Assembly (NCBI GenBank): GCA_027024255.1
Contig: JALVSQ010000003.1
Span: forward strand, 20,003-53,892
Direction: 5' to 3'
DNA length: 33,890 bases
From: Microcaldota archaeon
Lineage (GTDB): Archaea > Micrarchaeota > Micrarchaeia > Anstonellales > J096
Each line of letters begins with the position of its first letter. Position 1 is the stretch's first letter. This document shows positions 8,464 to 16,091 of the stretch, piece after piece. The notes below the pieces were generated by a model. The model worked only from the letters and a program-made list of their open reading frames with translations, was not told the origin of the DNA and did no database searches. Both the position numbers and the translations under genes were made by a program.

Positions 8464-9651
8464 ATGGAAGATAAGGATGCTAATAAAGAACTTGAAAAAA
8501 AAGAAAGCAATGAAGAGCACAATGAGAAAGTAGAAGAAAAGCATGAAGAAAAAGGAGAGGTAAAAGAAGTTCCAGAAGTAGAAAGACAAGCTGAAGAATT
8601 AGTAGGAGATTTGAGCAAAGATGAAGAGGAAATTTTGAAGTTCATAGAAGAGAGCAAGCCCAAAATATATGTGGTGGGAGCAGGTGGAAGTGGTTCAAAC
8701 ACATTAAACAGATTATTCGAAATGGGAGTTGAGGATGTAAATTTAATAGCTGCAAACACAGATGCAAGGCATTTGCTGAGGATAAAGGCAAATAGAAAGG
8801 TTTTGCTTGGAAAACAATTAACAAAAGGAAGGGGCTGCGGAAGCAATCCTGAGTGCGGTGAAAAGTCTGCTCAAGAAGCAGTTCCCCAATTAAAGGACAT
8901 ATTAAAGGATGCCAGCCTTGTATTTGTAACATGTGGAATGGGGGGTGGAACAGGAACAGGTGCTTTGCCTGTAATAGCCAAGCTATCAAAAATGGAAGTT
9001 GGTGCTTTAACTGTTGCTGTTGTTACACTGCCATTCACATCCGAAGGCAAGGTCAGGATGGATAATGCATTGAAGGGTCTGCAAAAACTCAAAAACCATG
9101 TAGATACTCTTATAGTCATAAAGAATGACAAGCTCCTTTCAATTGCACCTGATTTGCCTCTTGACACAGCCTTCAAGATTTCAGATGAAGTGCTTGCAGG
9201 TTCTGTAAAAAACATAGCAGAATTAGTGACAAAGGCTGGCCTTGTAAATGTTGATTTTGCTGATTTAAATACTGTTCTAAAAGATGCTGGATATGCTGTA
9301 ATAGGTGTTGGCGAAGCAACAATAGATGCTCCTCATGAAGACAGGGCAAGGATTGCTGTTGAAACTGCTTTAAACTCTCCTTTGCTTGATGTAGATATAA
9401 GCAGTGCTAAGAGGGTTTTGATAAACATAATAGGTGGAGAGGATTTAACACTCAAAGAGGTTGAATACATTGTTTCAGAAACAGCAAAAAGAGTGGACCC
9501 TGATGCTCATATCATATTCGGAGCAAGAATAGAGCCAGATTTGAAGAAATCAGCCATAAAGGTTTTAATGGTTTTGGCAGGAGTTAACTTTAATCCTGTT
9601 GCTGAGGCAAAAAAAGTTGGCACAGATGATCTAGAGTTAGAGATTCTTTGA
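8464..9651 (+). CDS. ftsZ2: cell division protein FtsZ (archaeal FtsZ2-type) with long acidic/charged N-terminal extension
   Basis: GAGGSGSNTLNRL, NTDARHL, CGMGGGTGTGALPVIA. SD ggtgatt precedes ATG 8464; the track start is GTG 8452. Confidence 0.95.
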   Translation: MEDKDANKELEKKESNEEHNEKVEEKHEEKGEVKEVPEVERQAEELVGDLSKDEEEILKFIEESKPKIYVVGAGGSGSNTLNRLFEMGVEDVNLIAANTDARHLLRIKANRKVLLGKQLTKGRGCGSNPECGEKSAQEAVPQLKDILKDASLVFVTCGMGGGTGTGALPVIAKLSKMEVGALTVAVVTLPFTSEGKVRMDNALKGLQKLKNHVDTLIVIKNDKLLSIAPDLPLDTAFKISDEVLAGSVKNIAELVTKAGLVNVDFADLNTVLKDAGYAVIGVGEATIDAPHEDRARIAVETALNSPLLDVDISSAKRVLINIIGGEDLTLKEVEYIVSETAKRVDPDAHIIFGARIEPDLKKSAIKVLMVLAGVNFNPVAEAKKVGTDDLELEIL

Positions 9652-9659
9652 GTGGGAGC

Positions 9660-9827
9660 ATGTTTGAGGATAAAATTGCATTAATAAAAAGGTGTATTGC
9701 TGTTGCCAAAAAGGCTCAAAAGCCAACAGAGGCAGAGCTAAGGAGAATTGCAAAGGTTTCTGGCTTACTGATGATAACAACAGGCCTTTTAGGAGTTGTG
9801 ATTTCATTTATATTTGCATTTATATAA
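9660..9827 (+). CDS. secE: preprotein translocase subunit SecE (Sec61 gamma)
   Basis: Not in the ORF track (55 aa). Manual translation: MFEDKIALIKRCIAVAKKAQKPTEAELRRIAKVSGLLMITTGLLGVVISFIFAFI*, the classic archaeal SecE pattern, directly upstream of spt5. Confidence 0.92.
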   Translation: MFEDKIALIKRCIAVAKKAQKPTEAELRRIAKVSGLLMITTGLLGVVISFIFAFI

Positions 9828-9836
9828 GGTGGTCAA

Positions 9837-10295
9837 ATGGAGCATGTATTTTACGCAGTAAGGGTTGCTGTAAGGCAGGAAAAAGTTGTTGCTTTAATGC
9901 TTGAACAAAAGGCAAAGGTTCAGGACCTTAATGTTTACTCTATTGTATTCAATGACAAAGTAGCTGGTTACTTAATAATTGAAGTTGATAGCGAAAATAC
10001 TGCTCTAAAACTCATAAATGGAGTCAAGCATATTAAAGGTCTTATAAACAAACCTATTTCATTTGAAGAAGTAAAAAAGATGATAACTGTAAAGAAAGAA
10101 GTGAAAGCAGAGATTGAAGTTGGAGATATTGTAGAGATAATCTCAGGCCCATTCAAAGGAGAGAGAGCCAAAGTGACAAGCGTTGATAAAACAAAGGATT
10201 ACTATACTGTGTTGCCAATTGAAGTTGCTATATCTATTCCTGTAAATCTCCAGGGCAAAAATATAAGACTTGTTAAGAAGAAAGACGAAGAATAA
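9837..10295 (+). CDS. spt5: transcription elongation factor Spt5/NusG
   Basis: NGN domain plus KOW motif (VGDIVEIISGPFKGERAKVTSVD); conserved secE-spt5 order. Confidence 0.95.
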   Translation: MEHVFYAVRVAVRQEKVVALMLEQKAKVQDLNVYSIVFNDKVAGYLIIEVDSENTALKLINGVKHIKGLINKPISFEEVKKMITVKKEVKAEIEVGDIVEIISGPFKGERAKVTSVDKTKDYYTVLPIEVAISIPVNLQGKNIRLVKKKDEE

Positions 10296-12384
10296 TATCT
10301 TTGCTTATTTCTATTGCTGCTTTTTTATCCAAATACTGGTTGTCATTTCCACAATGAGGGTCAAGAATGCACTTAGGACAGCCATTCTCGCATTTGCATT
10401 TACTTAATCTATTAAAAGTCATTTCAGCGACTTCCTTAAACCTTCTAAAGACAATCCTTGATATGCCGTTAGGCACACTCTCATACATATACATTCTTCC
10501 CTCAGGAAGGCTCAATCCCCCTACCTCAGACGGATTGTTGCCTGCCACAGCAGGAGTCATATTTATAAAAACATGTTCAAATGCATGAAGACCATAACCA
10601 AAATTTGAGATATTGAAAAGCATCTCCTCAGGCATATCAATCCAGAGGCCAGTGGTATCAAATTCATATACATAGGGTTCATCAAAGTAATGCTGAGCCA
10701 CCTTTCTTTTACTGAACTCTTCTCTAACAACATATCCTATTACTGAATCTGCTATGTGAAGGGTTCCCCAGGCAACCCTTAATCCATCTATTTCTTTAAA
10801 CTCCTTTTCCTCAATGACCTCAGCAGACCTTTCTGAAAGAGGAGTGGTGTAATAATCAACATCATCTGCTTTTGATACAATTGCCTTCCTGCCTTTCAAA
10901 TCCAGTTTCAAAGAGAAGTAGGGCTTACTGTTAATAAAGTAAAGAGCGCCTTCGTAAAGTTCTCTCATTGCCACGGGTAACTCCCTACTTCCCAGCAAAG
11001 CCCCATCCTCGTTAAATATGCTTATTCTTTCACCAATGCCCCTTAAATTAAGTGTTCTTGCCAGTAATCTACCTTTGGGTGTAGGAGCATAAAATGGTCC
11101 TAGCTTTTTGAGGAGCCCTTCTTTAAGAAGCAAATCAACCATTTCCCTCTCTTCTCCCTCTTTTAACATAAGTTCTGAAGCCATTGCCAGAACATGATAC
11201 TTCAAAACCTCTTCATTTTCAGGGTTTGCATAACAGCTCTCTGGCTTTCCTTTAAAGAAGTTCTCGGGATTATCTATATAGTACTGGTCCAGAGGATTGT
11301 CTCTGGCCACCATTATGGAATATGAAAGCTGGCCCTTTCTTCCTGCCCTTCCTGACCTCTGTCTTGCTCTTGAAATAGAGCCTGGAAAACCAGCCATTAT
11401 CACAACATCAACATTCCCTATGTCCATGCCTAACTCCAACGCTGATGTTGTAACTAAAATCCTTATATCTCCCCTCTTGAACTTATTTTCTATCTGCCTT
11501 CTAACATCTGGTGGAAGTCCTGCTCTATAGGATGTTATTTTAAGCCCTCTTTTTTTACCAATATAAGCAATCTTTTCAACAAGTAAATGAGAATCTGCAA
11601 ATATCAATGTTTTCTTATCTAATTTTTCAGCAATTTTCAAGCTAGCTGATATATAGCTCTCAGAAGGATTAATAAGAATGTGCTTAACCTTCCTATTACT
11701 CTTAACAACAGATATTACCTCAACATCCTCTGCAAAGACTAATTCTGCAAACTCCTTTGGATTCTCAATGGTTGCAGATGTTGCTATAAAGTTAAGCCTG
11801 TTTTTGAACCTTGTTGAAATAATTCTCTTCAATCTTTTAAGTATATTTGCCAGATGACTTCCAAGGGTTCCTGAATAATAATGCAGCTCATCAACCACAA
11901 CCAATTTAAGATTCCTGAAAAATTTAGTGAAAATAGTATGGTTCAAGAGTATATGATGCAACATATCAACATTCGTTATCAAGATTTTTGGAGGGTTCTC
12001 TCTGATTTTCTTCCTTCTTGATTGAGGTGTATCTCCATCATACACAGCAGTTGATATGCCGTAAAGGGAAAAAGGAGAAAACCTTTCAGTCTGGTCTCTG
12101 CTTAATGCTTTTGTAGGATACAAAATAATGGTGTTAAAACCCTTCAAAGCTTCCTCCACAGCTCTAACAAGGTAAACCTCTGTTTTTCCTCCTGCTGTTG
12201 GAGCTTGAATCACTATATTCTTGCCTTGCCTTGATAGCTCAATTGCATCTGCCTGATAATCGTAAAGCTTATCTATACCCTTGCTTTTAAATACCTCTCT
12301 TATTATTTGGGGAAGCTTAATATCTCTAAACTTCTTTGGCTCTGGATGTTCTAGAAACTCTATAGACTCATAATCAAGCATCAC
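10273..12384 (-). CDS. DEAD/DEAH-box superfamily 2 helicase, YprA/Hrq1-like with C-terminal DUF1998-type Cys cluster
   Basis: QAPTAGGKTEVYL (Walker A), VVDELHYY (DExH), ATSATIENP, TTSALELGMDIGNVDVVI, QRSGRAGRKG, C-terminal CKCENGCPKCILDPHCGN. Confidence 0.93.
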   Translation of the reverse strand: MMLDYESIEFLEHPEPKKFRDIKLPQIIREVFKSKGIDKLYDYQADAIELSRQGKNIVIQAPTAGGKTEVYLVRAVEEALKGFNTIILYPTKALSRDQTERFSPFSLYGISTAVYDGDTPQSRRKKIRENPPKILITNVDMLHHILLNHTIFTKFFRNLKLVVVDELHYYSGTLGSHLANILKRLKRIISTRFKNRLNFIATSATIENPKEFAELVFAEDVEVISVVKSNRKVKHILINPSESYISASLKIAEKLDKKTLIFADSHLLVEKIAYIGKKRGLKITSYRAGLPPDVRRQIENKFKRGDIRILVTTSALELGMDIGNVDVVIMAGFPGSISRARQRSGRAGRKGQLSYSIMVARDNPLDQYYIDNPENFFKGKPESCYANPENEEVLKYHVLAMASELMLKEGEEREMVDLLLKEGLLKKLGPFYAPTPKGRLLARTLNLRGIGERISIFNEDGALLGSRELPVAMRELYEGALYFINSKPYFSLKLDLKGRKAIVSKADDVDYYTTPLSERSAEVIEEKEFKEIDGLRVAWGTLHIADSVIGYVVREEFSKRKVAQHYFDEPYVYEFDTTGLWIDMPEEMLFNISNFGYGLHAFEHVFINMTPAVAGNNPSEVGGLSLPEGRMYMYESVPNGISRIVFRRFKEVAEMTFNRLSKCKCENGCPKCILDPHCGNDNQYLDKKAAIEISKDIILRLSS

Positions 12385-13037
12385 AGCAACCTCAAAACAT
12401 ATCTCTTCTCAATTGCTAATTCAGCAGATTCATAAGGGAAAAGAGCATTCAGAAGGTTTGTGAAAAGTAAATAGCTAAAAGCAATGCCAGCTCCAAATGT
12501 CAATCTTTCCAGAGCAACAACAGGTATTAAAGAAATCCAGAATTCAGGAGTGCTTTTTATAAGGTAAATGAATGCTGTTGACCCTACTGCATGAGCAACA
12601 AATGTTGTGCTTAGAGACCTTAAAAACAGATTCTTTGAGATAAAAGGTGACACAATAGGTATCAACCAGTAGAGAGCATAAAAAATGCTTGAAGAAGGAT
12701 GAATCACGAATAGAATAAAAAATAAGACTGGAATAAAAGAGACAAGTTTTGTTTTATTGTAGTAAGCAAAGTAAAGAGAGGCAATAGGCATTATGAAAAA
12801 TCTGGCTAAGCCAAATAAAGAGGTAAATAATGCCTTCCCATCTATAACTCTATGAAGCAATTGAGAGAAAATGATGCTTATAACTCCAAAGATAGGTCCA
12901 AGAAAAGCGGAGGGTAAAGCCCCAAAAAATGAATAAGCAGAGAAACTACCTTCTGCACCCCATATCTTGAATATTCTAACATGGTAGGAAAGAATAGCAA
13001 ATGCCACAAATAAAAGAGTAAAACCCAATTTTCTCAT
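12381..13037 (-). CDS. multi-pass membrane protein, possibly ECF-transporter S-component-like
   Basis: 218 aa, about six hydrophobic segments; 'GALPSAFLGPIFGVISIIFSQLLHRVI' is reminiscent of S components. Overlaps the helicase start by 4 bp. Confidence 0.6.
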   Translation of the reverse strand: MRKLGFTLLFVAFAILSYHVRIFKIWGAEGSFSAYSFFGALPSAFLGPIFGVISIIFSQLLHRVIDGKALFTSLFGLARFFIMPIASLYFAYYNKTKLVSFIPVLFFILFVIHPSSSIFYALYWLIPIVSPFISKNLFLRSLSTTFVAHAVGSTAFIYLIKSTPEFWISLIPVVALERLTFGAGIAFSYLLFTNLLNALFPYESAELAIEKRYVLRLL

Positions 13038-13081
13038 GCCTTCTATTTCAATAAAAAATGTTTAAAAAACCTGATGCAAGA

Positions 13082-13095
13082 TACATTTTTAATTC
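13082..13095 (+). promoter_or_regulatory. TATA-like box upstream of tRNA-Lys
   Basis: 'tacatttttaattc' 24-37 nt upstream of the tRNA 5' end. Confidence 0.4.
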
Positions 13096-13118
13096 TTTCT
13101 CATAGTCTAAATAGGGTA

Positions 13119-13212
13119 GGGCCCGTAGCTCAGCCTGGTAGAGCGGTGGACTTTTACGCTCTTTCCAAGAGAGGAAATCCATAGGCCGAGGGTTCGAATC
13201 CCTCCGGGCCCG
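13119..13212 (+). tRNA. tRNA-Lys(TTT) with 20-nt intron at the canonical 37/38 position
   Basis: Acceptor GGGCCCG/CGGGCCC, D-arm GCTC/GAGC, anticodon stem GTGGA/TCCAT, loop C-T-[TTT]-A^intron^A, T-arm GAGGG-TTCGAAT-CCCTC, discriminator G. Intron 13157-13176 (cgctctttccaagagaggaa). CCA not encoded. Confidence 0.94.
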
Positions 13213-13292
13213 TGTAATTATTGGGTATTTATATTCTGCTGAAGGCAGTAGGCTCCACGAACGAAGTGAGTGGAAAGATTCGAACCCGAGGA

Positions 13293-13315
13293 GAGGGGAG
13301 AATCCCTCCGGGCCT
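13293..13315 (+). pseudogene. degenerate copy of the tRNA-Lys T-arm/acceptor 3' end
   Basis: gaggggagaatccctccgggcctg versus tRNA gagggttcgaatccctccgggcccg; T-stem GAGGG/CCCTC retained. Confidence 0.6.
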
Positions 13316-13424
13316 GCTTTTCCTCGTAGATTTAAGAACAGAGAAAGAGAGCAACCAAAAAATGCAAACTATTAAAAATGTTATTGTTAAGTAAAAAACC
13401 ACTTATTTTACCAAGAGGGATTTT

Positions 13425-15320
13425 ATGAGTTATATCCAGGAAATAGAGAAGATTATACAGGATATAGTGCCTGAAAGAGCAGGTCTTACAAAAATCGAGT
13501 TATTAGGGCCAAACATAGCAATATACGTAAAGCATCCAGAGGTAATATATGAAGAAAATGATGTAGTAAAGAACCTAGCCTCAACATTGAAAAGGAAAGT
13601 GCTTATAAGAACAGACCCCGATTATCTAATGAAGCCAGAAGAAGCAAGGAGGATCATAAAGGAAATTGTAGGAGAAGAAGCAGGAATAAAAAACATTTAC
13701 TTTGACCCGCTTTTCTCTGATGTGTATATAGAAGCGTTAAAACCAGGAATTGTAATAGGTAAAGACGGTACAGGATTAAAAGAGATAATGCTAAAAACAA
13801 AGTGGAGCCCTATTGTTTTGAGATATCCAACAATGCCTTCATCAACCCTTGATGGAATAAGAAAGAGTATCGTAACCAATGCCCAGGATAGAAAGAAATT
13901 CTTAACAAAGGTGGGAAAAAGAATTGCTCAGCCCTTACCTCAAACTACCTGGATAAGAGCAGGCATGCTTGGAGCATTCAGAGAAGTAGGGAGGAGTGCA
14001 TTATTCATACAAACAAAGAATAGTAAAATTTTATTGGACTGTGGGGTTAATCAGGCAAGTAATAAGCCAGAGGAAATGTATCCTTATCTTAACCTCCTGG
14101 GCTTCCCTTTATCTGAGCTTGATGCTGTTGTTATAAGCCACGCTCACACAGACCACATAGGTTTCCTTCCATTCTTATTTGCTGCCGGGTATGATGGTCC
14201 AGTTTATATGACTCCTCCAACAAGGGAATTAACAGCTCTACTTCAAAGAGATTACATAAATGTGGTCAAAAAATATCTCAATATGGACCCTCCTTATGGG
14301 AAAAAGGAAATTCAGGAGGAGTTAAAGCATATAATAACAGTTCCTTACGGAGAAGTTGTTGATATAACACCCGAGGTAAAGCTAACTTTTTACAATGCAG
14401 GGCATATACTTGGTAGTGCAATAACCCATTTACATATAGGAGAAGGCAAACACAACATAATCTACACAGGAGATATGAAATTCGGATTTACTCATCTGTT
14501 CAATCCTGCACATATAAACTTCCCAAGGGCTGAGACAATATTCATAGAATCAACATATGGAAAGAAAACAGATATATTGCCAAGTAGAAGGGAATCAGAT
14601 GAAGCGTTGATAAATGTTATACAACAGACCGTTGAAAGCAAAGGGCATGTTTTAATCCCTGTTTTCTCTGTTGGAAGAAGTCAGGAGATACTGCTTGTCC
14701 TTGAGCATTATGCAAGGGAACACGAATGGAACATACCTGTATGGATAGATGGAATGATTCTTGAAGCTTCAGCAATACACACTGCATATCCTGATTACTT
14801 AAAAAACAGTTTGAAAAAGAGAATTTTAAGTAATGACTCTCCGTTTGAATGGGACGAGATAAAGTTAGCATATGGAAAGGATAAAAAAGAGATAGTAGAT
14901 GGAGAACCTTCAGTAATTCTTGCTCCATCAGGTATGCTAACAGGAGGTCCTTCTGTTGAGTACTTAAAACTACTTGCTGAAGATGAAAGAAATACTCTGG
15001 TATTTGTAGGTTATCAGAGCGCAAGTTCGCTTGGTGCTAAAATTCAGCAGGGCGTAAAAGAAGTACCTATCATTGATGACAACGGGAAGCCAAAGACATT
15101 AAAGATAAATATGAGGGTTGAAACAGTTGAAGGATTTTCCGGCCACAGTGATAGAAAGCAACTGATTGCATGGCTCGGCAACATATCTGCAAAACCCCGA
15201 GTTGTGTATACAATGCATGGAGACTACAACAAGACTGCTGAGCTGGCTCATTATATAAGCAAAAAGTTTGGAGTTCATGCAGATGCTCCTTTAAATATGG
15301 AATTCAGGAGGTTAAGGTAA
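13425..15320 (+). CDS. KH-domain beta-CASP metallo-beta-lactamase ribonuclease (aCPSF1/FttA-type)
   Basis: N-terminal KH region (PGIVIGKDGTGLKEIM), SHAHTDHIGFLPFL, FIESTYG, GSAITHLHIG, GHSDRKQL, C-terminal TMHGDY. Confidence 0.96.
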   Translation: MSYIQEIEKIIQDIVPERAGLTKIELLGPNIAIYVKHPEVIYEENDVVKNLASTLKRKVLIRTDPDYLMKPEEARRIIKEIVGEEAGIKNIYFDPLFSDVYIEALKPGIVIGKDGTGLKEIMLKTKWSPIVLRYPTMPSSTLDGIRKSIVTNAQDRKKFLTKVGKRIAQPLPQTTWIRAGMLGAFREVGRSALFIQTKNSKILLDCGVNQASNKPEEMYPYLNLLGFPLSELDAVVISHAHTDHIGFLPFLFAAGYDGPVYMTPPTRELTALLQRDYINVVKKYLNMDPPYGKKEIQEELKHIITVPYGEVVDITPEVKLTFYNAGHILGSAITHLHIGEGKHNIIYTGDMKFGFTHLFNPAHINFPRAETIFIESTYGKKTDILPSRRESDEALINVIQQTVESKGHVLIPVFSVGRSQEILLVLEHYAREHEWNIPVWIDGMILEASAIHTAYPDYLKNSLKKRILSNDSPFEWDEIKLAYGKDKKEIVDGEPSVILAPSGMLTGGPSVEYLKLLAEDERNTLVFVGYQSASSLGAKIQQGVKEVPIIDDNGKPKTLKINMRVETVEGFSGHSDRKQLIAWLGNISAKPRVVYTMHGDYNKTAELAHYISKKFGVHADAPLNMEFRRLR

Positions 15321-16091
15321 ATGGTTGTTATTCTTTATTCTTCCTTAGTTATTGCAAGCAACAATATTGCCAAGCACTTAATAGAAACTGAATTTGTAGA
15401 AGTTGGAGAAGGAGTTTATGAAAACAAAGGTGGAATTAAATTGTACGACACAAGAGTTAAAAGCATGATTGAAATTTACAGTCCTGTTGAAACTGACTAT
15501 GCCATTGTTCTAAGCCCTCATTCCTCTGCTTCAAAAAGGCCGAGCTTAACTACCCACATTCCTGGAAATTGGGGGATTGCTGAGGCAGGAGGTGAAAGCT
15601 TTACACTAAACCCTGGCTACGGCAGTTTGATGAGAGCATTACTTTTGAAATTGGATGAGTTAAACACAATCGGTTATGCAGTGAGTTATGAAGCAGACCA
15701 CCATGGCCCAACAGTTGATTATCCAATGGTCTTTGTTGAAGTCGGAAGTTCAATAGAAGAATGGAACAATCTAAAAGCATGTAGCATTGTTGGTGATGCA
15801 GTTATGGATGTTTTGAAAGGATTTAAGAAGGTAGAAAACTTTGTAGGCATTGGAGGAGGTCACTATGCCCCAAAATTCACAGATATAAGTTTGAATGAAG
15901 AAAAAGGATTCAGTCATATATTACCTAAATATCATAAAGATATTAAGCCGGATATGTTAAAGCAGGCAGTAGAAAAGAGTGTTGAAGAGGTGAAGGGCTT
16001 TATAATAGATAAAAAGGGATTAAGCGGTTCAAAAAGAAAATGGTTTATTAAGACTCTTGAGGAGCTTGGTTTTGAGTACTGGCTTGTTTAG
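15321..16091 (+). CDS. dtdA: D-aminoacyl-tRNA deacylase, archaeal/plant DTD2 (GEK1) type
   Basis: SPHSSASKRPSLTTHIPGNWG, ADHHGPTVDYPMVFVEVGSS, VGIGGGHYAPKFT. ATG immediately follows the aCPSF1 stop. Confidence 0.93.
   Translation: MVVILYSSLVIASNNIAKHLIETEFVEVGEGVYENKGGIKLYDTRVKSMIEIYSPVETDYAIVLSPHSSASKRPSLTTHIPGNWGIAEAGGESFTLNPGYGSLMRALLLKLDELNTIGYAVSYEADHHGPTVDYPMVFVEVGSSIEEWNNLKACSIVGDAVMDVLKGFKKVENFVGIGGGHYAPKFTDISLNEEKGFSHILPKYHKDIKPDMLKQAVEKSVEEVKGFIIDKKGLSGSKRKWFIKTLEELGFEYWLV

Noticed and set aside
8430-9215. Minus-strand ORFs (8430..8846, 8642..8989, 8871..9215) antisense to ftsZ2
   Set aside because: Ser/Phe-rich mirror of the charged FtsZ2 N-terminus and of conserved FtsZ sequence; no start context.
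9692-9904. 70-aa ORF spanning the secE and spt5 start
   Set aside because: Out of frame with secE (9660-9827) and spt5; Cys-rich translation is an artefact of frame shift.
10273-13037. Helicase plus membrane protein as a defence system
   Set aside because: The helicase looks like the chromosomal YprA/Hrq1-type repair helicase and the membrane partner is transporter-like; 4-bp overlap alone does not indicate defence.
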